Assembly: GCF_006125015.1 (NCBI RefSeq)
Contig: NZ_SZZN01000001.1
Location: 186,001 to 250,000, forward strand
Reading direction: 5' to 3'
DNA length: 64,000 bases
Source of the DNA: Roseovarius arcticus
Lineage (GTDB): Bacteria > Pseudomonadota > Alphaproteobacteria > Rhodobacterales > Rhodobacteraceae
The position numbers and the translations under genes were made by a program. Every line of letters begins with the position of its first letter. The stretch's first letter is position 1. Shown here piece after piece: positions 28,268-36,906 of the stretch. The notes under the pieces are model-generated. The model worked only from the letters and a program-made list of their open reading frames with translations. It was not told the DNA's origin and did no database searches.

Positions 28268-28956
28268 CCCGCGAGACCCATGTCCCAGAAAGAGACCTCT
28301 AGCCGAGTGGCTGTGGCGAAGCGGTGCGATAAAGCCGCCCAGCGGGGGCTGTCTTGTGGCACGTCGCCAAGGCGGCGCAGAATGGCCGCGTCCAGTAGTG
28401 CGCCTGCCTCGTAGCAGACCTGCTGGTAATCTGCGCCTGCGTAAGTGCTGATCCAGTCCGCATAGGGCGTGTCACATTTTGCCGCCGCCAGCCGCAGACC
28501 GATCTCTCCATATCCCATTACGCAGGGCATCAGCGCCGCCAGCAGATCCAGAAAATCACCCGAATGACCTGCATCCAGCACATAGCGCGTATAAGCGATG
28601 TTCTCCATCGCCTCGGGCGCGGCGAAAAGCGTCGCTTCGTCTATGCCCTCGGCTGCGCAGGTGGCGACGTGCAGTGCGATCTCCTCGTTCAGCAAGGCAT
28701 CAACTATCCGAGCGCCAAAGCGCATTTCCTCGACCGTCTCGGCCTTGGTCACCGCTAGTGCCCATGCACGCGAGAAGTGGATGAGAAACACGTAGTCCTG
28801 CACCAGATAATTCAAGTAAGCGGCGCGTGGCAGCGTGCCGTCCTTCAGCCCCTCGACAAACGCGTGGTGCGTATAGGCCTGCCAAGGCTCTGCCGCCTCG
28901 GCGCGCCACGCAGAGAAGGTCGCGCCATACACCTGCGTGCCCTTATCAACGCGCAC
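28264..28956 (-). CDS. tenA: TenA-family aminopyrimidine aminohydrolase (thiaminase II)
   Basis: 230 residues from GTG 28954-28956, which overlaps the thiY end by 11 bases. TenA hydrolyses degraded thiamine pyrimidines (for example aminomethyl-HMP) to HMP for salvage. The active-site cysteine sits in LMPCVMGYGEIG and the C-terminal conserved block is EVSFWDMGL; NYLVQDYVFLIHFSRAWAL is the typical helix near the N-terminus. It fits exactly with a precursor importer in the same operon. Confidence 0.92.
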   Translation of the reverse strand: MRVDKGTQVYGATFSAWRAEAAEPWQAYTHHAFVEGLKDGTLPRAAYLNYLVQDYVFLIHFSRAWALAVTKAETVEEMRFGARIVDALLNEEIALHVATCAAEGIDEATLFAAPEAMENIAYTRYVLDAGHSGDFLDLLAALMPCVMGYGEIGLRLAAAKCDTPYADWISTYAGADYQQVCYEAGALLDAAILRRLGDVPQDSPRWAALSHRFATATRLEVSFWDMGLAG

Positions 28957-29881
28957 CGGGATCTACGGCCAGTTGCGATAGCGGGCGGATACCGTCGATA
29001 AGGCCTGCCTCGCTCATGAACTTCTCAAACCCAGTGTAGCGCGCGACGTCGACCGCCGCCGGACGCAGGGCAAAGCGGGGGATGGTGTCGACCCAAGCGC
29101 GCGAATTCAGCTCATCATCCAATTCAGTGGAGGTTGACTTGAAAATCTCCCAGCTGTCCTCGGGGTGGTTGACGATGTACTGCGTTGCCAGTTCGGTCGC
29201 CCGTAAAAACCGCGAAATGACTTCAGTATCCATCGTTTCGGGGTTGGCGACATAGATCAGCTCGTCATAGGGCGGCACACCTTCCTCCTCGATAAAGAAG
29301 CAATGCCCGGGCACGCCCTCTATATCCATCTGGTTCAGCTCAAAATTGCGGTAGGCGCCGATGACGGCATCGACCTGCCCCGACATGACCGACGGGCCAA
29401 GCGACCAGTTGACGTTGATCAATTCGACATCTGCTAGGGCAACATCGTGGGCCGACAGGATGGCGGTCAGCAGCGCCTCTTCGACGCCGGCAACGGAATA
29501 GCCTATCTTGGCCCCTTTGAGGTCTGCGATCTCCTTAATCGGGCTACCCTTTAGCGTCAGCAGGCAGTTCAGCGGGCTGGCAACCAGCGTGCCGACGCGG
29601 ATCAGCGGCAGCCCCTCGGCCACCTGCATATGCAATTGCGGCTGGTAGGATACGGCTAGATCGGCCTGCCCTGCGGCCACCATCTTTGGCGGGGCCGACG
29701 CGTCGGCAGGTGCGACCACCTCGACCTTGAGACCGGCATCGGCGAAATATCCGCGCTCCTCCGCGATGATGATCGGGCCGTGATTGGGGTTGACGAACCA
29801 GTCAAGCACAACGGTCAGCTCGTCCTCTGCGAGGGCGGGCGTTGCGGCAAAAAGGGCGGCGGCGAGGGCGATGGCTTTCAT
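28946..29881 (-). CDS. thiY: Periplasmic substrate-binding protein for a thiamine pyrimidine precursor (ThiY)
   Basis: 311 residues with a short signal peptide (MKAIALAAALFAATPALAE). The mature part starts LTVVLDWFVNPNHGPIIIAEERGYF, the hallmark of ThiY/NMT1-like proteins that bind formylaminopyrimidine or HMP relatives. It is the first gene of thiY-tenA-thiZ-thiX and lies about 160 bases downstream of a TPP riboswitch, so it is repressed when thiamine pyrophosphate is plentiful. Confidence 0.93.
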   Translation of the reverse strand: MKAIALAAALFAATPALAEDELTVVLDWFVNPNHGPIIIAEERGYFADAGLKVEVVAPADASAPPKMVAAGQADLAVSYQPQLHMQVAEGLPLIRVGTLVASPLNCLLTLKGSPIKEIADLKGAKIGYSVAGVEEALLTAILSAHDVALADVELINVNWSLGPSVMSGQVDAVIGAYRNFELNQMDIEGVPGHCFFIEEEGVPPYDELIYVANPETMDTEVISRFLRATELATQYIVNHPEDSWEIFKSTSTELDDELNSRAWVDTIPRFALRPAAVDVARYTGFEKFMSEAGLIDGIRPLSQLAVDPGAR

Positions 29882-30040
29882 CGGTGACTTTCCCGTATCT
29901 GGCTGCCATGGCCCGTGCGACCTGGGCGCCGCGATAGAGTGCGGTCCCGTCGCACTGCATAGCCGCGGTGCAATGGTTGGTCAGATGGCGGAGCGGGGAG
30001 ATACAAAGATGCGCGCGGCGCGGGCGCGCCGTGCAATGTC

Positions 30041-30130
30041 TCCGTTCCCTACGCCGGTACTGACCGGATCAGGTTCGATGGGTCGGCATCTGCGCCTCTC
30101 AGCCCCGGCAATGCGGAGCCCCCCAACGGA
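30041..30130 (-). promoter_or_regulatory. TPP riboswitch (THI element)
   Basis: Read on the minus strand it contains GGGGCUGAGAGG, then GACCCAUCGAACCUGAUC and CCGGCGUAGGGA, the three conserved blocks of the thiamine pyrophosphate aptamer. The ends UCCGUU (30130-30125) and AACGGA (30046-30041) pair to form P1. It heads the thiY operon. About 160 bases separate it from the thiY start, enough for a terminator or anti-terminator arm; I did not define the expression platform. Confidence 0.95.
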
Positions 30131-30308
30131 TGTTGCCAAACCTAGCTGCGCGGCGGGGCGAGGGCAAGCGGGTATGCGCCCTATTGCGCGGGTCCACCGA
30201 TGGCCGCCTTATTCGGCCGTTCATGTTCTGGATTGAACGCGGTAGGATGCGAAGAAACCTCAGGCGCCGCTGAAACGAGCCGCCGCGACTGTAACCGGAG
30301 AGCCGCCT

Positions 30309-32066
30309 ATGATCCGTCCATCCCAGTCTGCCACGACGCGGCTGTCATATGCCTTCGTTGGGGCTGTCGCCGGTTTATCGGCGTGGTTTTTGATCGAGAT
30401 GGTGGCGGATCTGGTCGGCAATGCGCGCCTTGTGCTGCTTTTGGTGTCTGCGGGGCTGGGCTTCTTTTCGATACTTCTCGCGCTTTTGGGGCCGGTCCGC
30501 CTGGTACCGGCGGCTGCGGCGGCCACGATAATGGCAGTCCTCTCCGCGGCCCTGCTGCTATGGGCCAGTTTCCGGCACGTAGATGTCCGCGCATTTTTGG
30601 ACCATGGTTATGGTCTGGCTGCCTACTTTTACCTTTTGGCCATCGGGACACCTTTTGTAATCGCTGCGCTGCAACGGCATGGCGGTTGGCGGCATTATGG
30701 GATGCTCTTTGACGCGGCGTGGGAGCTGGTGGTGCGCGGGGCCGCCGCGTGGCTGTTCGTCGGCGTCGTCTGGGGCGTTCTGCTGCTATCAAACGAACTG
30801 TTGGGGCTTGTCGGGCTAAACATCATAGAGGACCTGATCGAGATCGACGCTATGCCCTATCTCATTAGCGGGGCCGCGCTGGGTCTGGGAATCGCGATCG
30901 TGCACGAATTGCGCGAATACGTCTCGCCATTCTTGGTGATCCAGTTGCTCCGCGTGCTGCTGCCTGCGCTGCTGGTGGTTTTGGCAATCTTCGTTCTGGC
31001 GCTGCCGGTACGGGGCCTTGGCAATCTATTTGGCCAGTATTCGGCAGCGGCAACGTTGCTGGGCGTCACGGCTGCAGGCGTCACGCTAATCACGACGGCA
31101 ATCCACCGCGACAATGACCTGTCGGTGCAGGGGCCAGTGATGCGCGGCGCCGCTTGGGGATTAAGCCTTATGCTACCGGTGCCGGCCCTGCTCGCGCTTT
31201 GGGCGGTGTGGCTGCGGGTGAATCAGTATGGGCTGACGCCTGACCGTGTTGCCGCGTTGATTGCTGCCGGAGTGGCGACGATCTATGCGCTGGCCTATGC
31301 GGGGGCTGTCATTCGCCGGCGTGGCTGGCGGGCGAGGCAGCGGCACGTGAACCGCTGGATGGCCCTCGTGTCGCTGGCCATCGCCGCCGCATGGCTGACG
31401 CCACTGCTGAACGCCGAGCGTCTGTCGACCGCCAGCCAATTGGCCCGCTATGAACGCGGTATCGATAACGATAAATTGGCGCTGTGGGAAATGGCGCATC
31501 TCTGGGGCAAGGTCGGCCAGCAAGGACTAGCCCGGCTCAAGGCAGATGCAGAGGCCGGCGGCGATGAGGCGCTGGTGGCGCTGATTTCCAAGGCTAATAG
31601 GATCGAGAGTAAGTGGAACTTTGAGGCTGAGCAGGGCGATGCGGATATCTCGAACATGGACGGTATCGTGCCAGTGCGCCCCGAAGGACGCATGTTGCCG
31701 CCCGGCGCGCTGAACAGTCTGCCCGGCGACGACAGGCGGATGATCGTCGATGCCTGCAAACGCCGCGTTGCGGGCGGGCATCCCGGCTGCGTCATGGTCA
31801 TCGCGCAGTACGAGCCTGAGGGCAGCGGAGCGGAGCAGGTCATCGGCTTTTTCACAACGACCGGAGGAAACGCGCGCATTATGTCCTTTTCGCTAAAGGA
31901 CGGTGCGCTGATCAATGACGGGTATCCTCGCGATCTGGCGCAGGGCAGGTATCCTGCCGTGGAGCCTGATGTTATAGACGATATCTTCGCGGGCCGCTTT
32001 GATATCTTGCCCGCGCCGCGCTGGGTGCTGGAGGTCGGCGGGATGCGGCTCTTTCCGCAAAACTGA
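30309..32066 (+). CDS. DUF4153 polytopic membrane protein
   Basis: 585 residues with GGAG upstream. About eleven or twelve hydrophobic helices fill residues 15-375; a soluble C-terminal domain of about 200 residues follows (from LARYERGIDNDKLALWEMA onward). The membrane half matches the DUF4153 family, whose role is unknown. The soluble half holds CKRRVAGGHPGCVMVI, with two Cys. It is divergent from the thiamine operon and upstream of the HNOB gene on the same strand, 62 bases apart. Confidence 0.85.
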   Translation: MIRPSQSATTRLSYAFVGAVAGLSAWFLIEMVADLVGNARLVLLLVSAGLGFFSILLALLGPVRLVPAAAAATIMAVLSAALLLWASFRHVDVRAFLDHGYGLAAYFYLLAIGTPFVIAALQRHGGWRHYGMLFDAAWELVVRGAAAWLFVGVVWGVLLLSNELLGLVGLNIIEDLIEIDAMPYLISGAALGLGIAIVHELREYVSPFLVIQLLRVLLPALLVVLAIFVLALPVRGLGNLFGQYSAAATLLGVTAAGVTLITTAIHRDNDLSVQGPVMRGAAWGLSLMLPVPALLALWAVWLRVNQYGLTPDRVAALIAAGVATIYALAYAGAVIRRRGWRARQRHVNRWMALVSLAIAAAWLTPLLNAERLSTASQLARYERGIDNDKLALWEMAHLWGKVGQQGLARLKADAEAGGDEALVALISKANRIESKWNFEAEQGDADISNMDGIVPVRPEGRMLPPGALNSLPGDDRRMIVDACKRRVAGGHPGCVMVIAQYEPEGSGAEQVIGFFTTTGGNARIMSFSLKDGALINDGYPRDLAQGRYPAVEPDVIDDIFAGRFDILPAPRWVLEVGGMRLFPQN

Positions 32067-32128
32067 CGTCGTTCGTAAATTATTAAGACTGGGGCGGCAT
32101 ATCTGGAGTGAATGCAGCGGAGAGTGTC

Positions 32129-32716
32129 ATGCACGGACTTATCAACCGGGCCATAGAGCGGTTCGTTCGGGATACCTACGGACGGGATGTCTGGGGCGCC
32201 GTGATGCGGGATGCAGGTCTGGAATTCACAGAATTCGAACCAATGCTGAGCTATGAGAGTGATTATACGCGGCTTGTGCTGGACGCACTTGCCGCCAAAT
32301 TGAACCGGCCTCTGACTGAAACCCTTGAGGATATCGGCACCTATCTGGTGTCCCATCCCAAGGTTGAGGCGTTGCGGCGCCTTTTGCGATTCGGCGGCCC
32401 GACCTTTACCGAATTCCTTCATTCGCTTGATGACCTTCCAGCGCGCGCGCAACTGGCCGTACCGGACTTGCACCTGCCGGAGCTGGAGTTGCGCGAGCAT
32501 GGCGCTGATGTCTACAGCGTTCGCTGCCGGGGAGATTTGCCGGGGTTTGGCCATGTGATCGTTGGCTTGCTAAGGGCGCTCGCTGATGACTATGGCGCGC
32601 TGGCGCTGCTAGAACACAAGGGGATGCGTGACGGCTGCGAGATCATAGACGTGCGGCTGCTAGCGGCCGAGCATACCTGCGGGCGAACCTTTGACCTGGC
32701 TGCGAGAGCCGTATGA
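32129..32716 (+). CDS. H-NOX-fold (HNOB) protein lacking the usual heme-ligating histidine
   Basis: 195 residues from ATG 32129 (GGAGAG five bases upstream). The start MHGLINRAIERFVRDTYG is canonical H-NOX and the fold can be followed to the end. Position 104, in FLHSLDDLPARAQL, is Pro where the family has the proximal heme His (usual form LDxLHxRV). The YxSxR motif that holds the heme propionates is also not recognisable (nearest: YSVRCR). Either it does not bind heme in the known way or it uses another ligand (His115 in PDLHLPEL is nearby). Its stop overlaps the HNOBA-GGDEF gene, so the two work as a pair. Confidence 0.88.
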   Translation: MHGLINRAIERFVRDTYGRDVWGAVMRDAGLEFTEFEPMLSYESDYTRLVLDALAAKLNRPLTETLEDIGTYLVSHPKVEALRRLLRFGGPTFTEFLHSLDDLPARAQLAVPDLHLPELELREHGADVYSVRCRGDLPGFGHVIVGLLRALADDYGALALLEHKGMRDGCEIIDVRLLAAEHTCGRTFDLAARAV

Positions 32717-33789
32717 GCAACAGTCGCGCGACACAGACCCGGAACTCAGCACCTAGCGATGGCCTTGCTGCCATGATGGATGTGCTCTGCCCGATGCACG
32801 TTGTGCTGGGCGAAACCGGGCACGTAACCCACGCAGGCCCTACTTTGCTAAAGCTCTTCGCAGATGCTCCGGTGATCGGCGCGCGATTTGCTGAGCTGTT
32901 CGAGGTCAAGCGCCCTCGCGGCGACGGCTCTATGGCCGCACTGATGGGCGGGGCTGGGGGTAAGATGCACCTGCGTATCCGCAGCAGCGCGCGCACAGAC
33001 CTAAAGGGGGTGCTGGTTCCTTTGCCGCCGGGCTGGGGTCCAGAAGGCGGCGCGCTGATTAACCTCTCGTTCGGCATCTCGGTCGTCACAGCGGTGCGCG
33101 ACTTTGGACTGACCGGCACCGACTTTGCGGCGACTGATCTTGCGGTTGAAATGCTCTATCTGGTCGAGGCCAAGACTGCCGCGATGGAGGCGTCACGCAA
33201 GTTAAACCTGCGACTGCAAGGCGCCATGATCGCCGCCGAGGAGCAGGCCTATACCGATACGCTGACAGGCCTGCGCAACCGCCGCGCGCTGGACTATGTT
33301 CTGGCCAGACTGGCCGAGGCGGAACAGGACTTTGCGCTGATCCATATTGATCTAGATTTCTTCAAGGCGGTCAACGACACCGGTGGCCATGCCGCGGGCG
33401 ATCATGTCCTGCGCGAAGTGGCGCGGATAATGGTTGAGGAGACGCGCAGCGACGATACTGTGGCGCGTGTCGGCGGCGATGAGTTCGTGCTGGTTCTAGA
33501 GCGGGTGACAGATCCCGAACGCGTGCATGACATCGCTGCCCGCATGATCACGCGGCTGTCGCAGCCACTGCAATTTGCAGGGCAGGTTTATCAAATATCC
33601 GCCAGCGCAGGATCTGTGCTGTCATGCGATTACGCCCAGCCGGACTTAGGACAGATGATGCAGGAGGCAGATACGGCGCTCTATACAGCGAAGCACCGCG
33701 GCCGAGCGCGTCATGTCCCGTTTAGCCGCGATCTCAAGATGCCGGATGCAGTGCGCAACGAAATCAGCGACAAGGCAAGTGGGCGCTAA
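32713..33789 (+). CDS. HNOBA-domain diguanylate cyclase
   Basis: 358 residues, ATG overlapping the HNOB stop (ATGA). Residues about 20-170 match the HNOB-associated (HNOBA) domain that partners H-NOX proteins: PMHVVLGETGHVTHAGPTL near the start, then GLTGTDFAATDLAVEMLYL and a coiled helix running into the cyclase. The GGDEF domain (about 185-345) has DTLTGLRNRR, DFFKAVNDTGGHAAGD, GGDEF and an RxxD inhibitory site (RSDD), so it probably makes c-di-GMP. The HNOB partner would control it, probably at the level of surface attachment; that is inference from other H-NOX/GGDEF pairs. Confidence 0.9.
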   Translation: MSNSRATQTRNSAPSDGLAAMMDVLCPMHVVLGETGHVTHAGPTLLKLFADAPVIGARFAELFEVKRPRGDGSMAALMGGAGGKMHLRIRSSARTDLKGVLVPLPPGWGPEGGALINLSFGISVVTAVRDFGLTGTDFAATDLAVEMLYLVEAKTAAMEASRKLNLRLQGAMIAAEEQAYTDTLTGLRNRRALDYVLARLAEAEQDFALIHIDLDFFKAVNDTGGHAAGDHVLREVARIMVEETRSDDTVARVGGDEFVLVLERVTDPERVHDIAARMITRLSQPLQFAGQVYQISASAGSVLSCDYAQPDLGQMMQEADTALYTAKHRGRARHVPFSRDLKMPDAVRNEISDKASGR

Positions 33790-33808
33790 GCTGTGCACGT
33801 CCGGGCAA

Positions 33809-34198
33809 TCATGCTTCGGCCTGCTCCTCCAATTCGCGGTCGGCTGCCGGGACGTCTAGAGTGGACCACGTATCGTCTTTGGGCGGCGGCGGCGGCAAAT
33901 CGCAATCGCGGCGATGGATATTCACCTTTGCCATGAAATTCGCCGAAATAGGCGCGGTCACAAACAGGAAGGCCATAATCAACAACTCGTGCAGCGCACC
34001 TTGCCCAATGGTGTACGAGTGGATCATCGATGCTAATAGTAACGCGCCAATCCCTACTGTGCCTACCTTGGTGGGGGCATGCAGGCGCGTCATCGCATCG
34101 TTGAACTTGAGCAACCCGATTGAGCCGACCAATGAAAATACCGCGCCGATGATCAGGCAAACAGCAACGGCGTATGTGGCAACGATTTCCCAGATCAT
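33809..34198 (-). CDS. mnhG: Na+/H+ antiporter subunit G (MrpG/MnhG)
   Basis: 129 residues from ATG 34196-34198 (MIWEIVATYAVAVCLIIG), overlapping the mnhF stop by 4 bases. There are three hydrophobic helices with the family block GSIGLLKFNDAMTRLHAPTK, then a hydrophilic tail with a run of five prolines. It is a small subunit of the hetero-oligomeric Mrp antiporter. It is the last gene of the operon and ends close to the convergent HNOBA-GGDEF gene. Confidence 0.94.
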   Translation of the reverse strand: MIWEIVATYAVAVCLIIGAVFSLVGSIGLLKFNDAMTRLHAPTKVGTVGIGALLLASMIHSYTIGQGALHELLIMAFLFVTAPISANFMAKVNIHRRDCDLPPPPPKDDTWSTLDVPAADRELEEQAEA

Positions 34199-34482
34199 TC
34201 GATGATATCCCCCCGCAGAACAAAGCGCGCGTAGGCCACCGTGCTGACAAACCCCAGCATAGCGATGATCAGCGTCACCTCGAAATAGATCGTTGTGCCC
34301 TGCGCGATCCCCAGAAGGACGATCAATCCGATCGCGTTGACCACCATCGTATCCAGCGCAAGGATTCGGTCGCCCGTGCCCGGCCCGATCATCAGACGGA
34401 TCATCGCCATGATCTGGGCGGTGGCGACAGCACCGAACGCGATCCACAGCGCAATGTTCATCATATGGGTGGCGGCCATCAT
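34195..34482 (-). CDS. mnhF: Na+/H+ antiporter subunit F (MrpF/MnhF)
   Basis: 95 residues, three hydrophobic helices with the family core RLMIGPGTGDRILALDTM. Three ATG codons occur in the first eight residues; the first (34480-34482) overlaps the mnhE stop and is preferred, though M7 or M8 is possible. It overlaps mnhG by 4 bases. Confidence 0.94.
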   Translation of the reverse strand: MMAATHMMNIALWIAFGAVATAQIMAMIRLMIGPGTGDRILALDTMVVNAIGLIVLLGIAQGTTIYFEVTLIIAMLGFVSTVAYARFVLRGDIIE

Positions 34483-34979
34483 ACGAAAATCTCCTTCAAA
34501 CGGCGCTCGTAGCGGTGCTTGATCTCGTCGCGGATAGCGTCAGGATCTTCCGTGTGCAGGGCATGCACCAACAGGCTGTGCCCCTCATCCGACAGATCCG
34601 CCGACACAGTCCCCGGCGTCAGCGTGATCGTGCCCGCAAGGATCGTGATTGCCTCAGGCTGGCGCAGGTCCAGCGGTACGATAACCCATGCTGGGCGCAG
34701 TTTTGCGTTGGATTTGGTTAGCACGATCCACGCGACAAGCACATTTGCCACCATGATATCCCACAGCACGATCACGATATAGACAATCATCCTGCCCAGC
34801 CGAAAACCGCGCGGTGTGCCGGGCCACCAAACCGCCGTGGCCCATGGGATGATGATCCCAAGGATCAAGCCAAAGACCAGCATACCGGGCGACAACGTGC
34901 CTTCCAGCAACGCCCATACGGCTGCCAGAAGCAACGTTAGAAACGGATGTGGAAAGAGCCAATAGAACGCGCGCATCAT
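34479..34979 (-). CDS. mnhE: Na+/H+ antiporter subunit E (MrpE/MnhE)
   Basis: 166 residues from ATG 34977-34979 (MMRAFYWLFPHPFLTLLL), with GAGGA upstream and only one base after the mnhD stop. Two or three N-terminal helices are followed by a cytoplasmic domain with the family block ITLTPGTVSADLSDEGHSLL and VHALHTEDPDAI. It is required for full Mrp assembly in studied systems. It overlaps mnhF by 4 bases. Confidence 0.94.
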   Translation of the reverse strand: MMRAFYWLFPHPFLTLLLAAVWALLEGTLSPGMLVFGLILGIIIPWATAVWWPGTPRGFRLGRMIVYIVIVLWDIMVANVLVAWIVLTKSNAKLRPAWVIVPLDLRQPEAITILAGTITLTPGTVSADLSDEGHSLLVHALHTEDPDAIRDEIKHRYERRLKEIFV

Positions 34980-34980
34980 G

Positions 34981-36567
34981 TCAGTGGTCCTCGCTTTCCT
35001 GTTTATCCGCCTCTGCATGGCCCGCATCATCACCCGCCCCATCGCCGCTTAGCTTGCCGGGGGTATCCAGCACCACCCCGATATAGGGCGCAGGATCAAA
35101 GAGCTGCGCCGCGATGGCAGTGCTATGGCGGTAGACCGGTCCGGCAAAAACTGTCAGCGCGACCATGAGCGCGAGCAGGCCCCCGACAGCAACATAGGCC
35201 AATGCGCTGGGCGCAGGCGGCATGACGGCCACTTCTGGGTTCTGTACCGCGTCCGCCTTCCAAAACAGGACGCTGCCAGCACGGGAGAACCCGACGAGGC
35301 AGATCAGGCTTGTGCCCAGTACTACCGCCCAGATCCAAACTACCAATGGAGATGCCACGGCCGCATCCAGTATCAGTAGCTTGCCGACAAAGCCTGATAG
35401 CGGCGGCAGGCCGACCATCGCTATGGCCGCGGCAAAGAACATGCCAGCCGTTAGCGCCGCACCTGACATTGGCGCCGTTGCACGCAGGGCCATACTGCCA
35501 CGTCCTGTGCGCACTAGATCAGCAATCAAAAACAGCGTCGCGGCGGACAGCGTCGAGTGCAATATGTAATACAGCGCCGCGGCGATCCCTTCTGGGGTAA
35601 AGAGTGATATTGCGACCATCACCATCCCCATCGAGCCGATGGTGGCGTAGGCGACCAACCGATCCAGCCGCCGCGCGGCCAGAACGCCGATCATGCCAAT
35701 AGCGACTGAGATCAGCGCCGCAGGCAATAGCCATAGTCCGTATAATCCTGCCGTGGCCGCCAGATCGGGCGGAAATATCAGGGTATAGACGCGAATGATG
35801 GCATACGCCCCCACCTTGGTCATAATGGCGAAGAGTGCGGCGACAGGGCCCGGCGCCTCGGCATAGCTGGACGGCAGCCAGAAATGCAGTGGAACGACTG
35901 CCGCCTTAACCGCAAAGACAAGGAGCAGCAGAACCGCCGCGACGCGGATACCCACCGTGCCGCCCATGTCGATCTGGGCGATGCGCACTGCCAGATCGGC
36001 CATGTTGAGCGTTCCCGTCTCGGCGTAGAGCGCGCCAAGCGCAAAAAGAAACAAGGTTGATCCAAGTAGATTATAAAGGACGTATTGCACGCCGGCGCGC
36101 AGTCGCACCGCACCGCCAGAGTGGATCATAAGGCCGTAGGATGCGATCAGCAGCACCTCGAAAAAGACAAAGAGGTTGAACAGATCCCCAGTCAGGAATG
36201 CGCCCATCAGGCCCATCAACTGGAATTGAAACAGCGCATGGAAATGGCGGCCGCGTTCGTCCCATCCTGATCCGATAGCGTAGAGCAATACGAAAAGGCC
36301 CAAGGTTGCCGTCAACAGCACCATCAGTGTGGACAGCCGGTCCGCGACCAGCACGATACCGAATGGCGCGGCCCAATCGCCTAGCTGGTAGATCGTGATT
36401 GTCCCGTCCGCCGCCTGCCATGCAAGCGCCGCAGCGATTCCGATCAGCGCCGCAACACCGGCGACCGCAAGCGTTCGCTGGATGCCAATATGATGGCGCG
36501 CGGCCAACACAATAAAGGGTGCCAGGATCGCAGGCAGGATGACGGGGAGAATAATCCAGTGGCTCAT
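34981..36567 (-). CDS. mnhD: Na+/H+ antiporter subunit D (MrpD/MnhD)
   Basis: 528 residues with about 14 helices, homologous to the proton-pumping subunits of respiratory complex I (NuoL/M/N). Conserved features include FFEVLLIASYGLM (the key Glu of helix 5) and KAAVVPLHFWLPSSYAEAPGP (Lys of helix 7 region). It overlaps mnhC by 4 bases. The last 25 residues form an acidic, His-containing hydrophilic tail. Confidence 0.96.
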   Translation of the reverse strand: MSHWIILPVILPAILAPFIVLAARHHIGIQRTLAVAGVAALIGIAAALAWQAADGTITIYQLGDWAAPFGIVLVADRLSTLMVLLTATLGLFVLLYAIGSGWDERGRHFHALFQFQLMGLMGAFLTGDLFNLFVFFEVLLIASYGLMIHSGGAVRLRAGVQYVLYNLLGSTLFLFALGALYAETGTLNMADLAVRIAQIDMGGTVGIRVAAVLLLLVFAVKAAVVPLHFWLPSSYAEAPGPVAALFAIMTKVGAYAIIRVYTLIFPPDLAATAGLYGLWLLPAALISVAIGMIGVLAARRLDRLVAYATIGSMGMVMVAISLFTPEGIAAALYYILHSTLSAATLFLIADLVRTGRGSMALRATAPMSGAALTAGMFFAAAIAMVGLPPLSGFVGKLLILDAAVASPLVVWIWAVVLGTSLICLVGFSRAGSVLFWKADAVQNPEVAVMPPAPSALAYVAVGGLLALMVALTVFAGPVYRHSTAIAAQLFDPAPYIGVVLDTPGKLSGDGAGDDAGHAEADKQESEDH

Positions 36568-36905
36568 GTCACGTCCTCCGGGTCATTGGCCGGATCGTTG
36601 ACGCGGTCGTCATCGGCGCCCAGATATGACCCTAGCGCCATCATGACCGCAACTGCAGTCATGCCAAACGAGATGACGATCGCGGTAAGTACCAGCGCCT
36701 GTGGCAGCGGATCGGTATAGATGTCCGCGTCGCCAAGGATTGGGGGGGCGCCCACGGTCAGGCGGCCAGATGCAAAAAGGAACACGTTGACCGCATAGGT
36801 CAGCAGCGAGATGCCCATAATAACCGGGAAAGTGCGCAGGCGCAGCATCAGATAAAGGCCGGCCGAGGTAAGGATGCCAATGGCGGAGGCGACGAGCAGT
36901 TCCAT
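36564..36905 (-). CDS. mnhC: Na+/H+ antiporter subunit C (MrpC/MnhC)
   Basis: 113 residues from ATG 36903-36905, with a strong AGGAGG six bases upstream. Three helices, homologous to NuoK; the block PLPQALVLTAIVISFGMTAV is diagnostic. It follows the mnhA stop by one base and overlaps mnhD. Confidence 0.95.
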   Translation of the reverse strand: MELLVASAIGILTSAGLYLMLRLRTFPVIMGISLLTYAVNVFLFASGRLTVGAPPILGDADIYTDPLPQALVLTAIVISFGMTAVAVMMALGSYLGADDDRVNDPANDPEDVT

Positions 36906-36906
36906 A

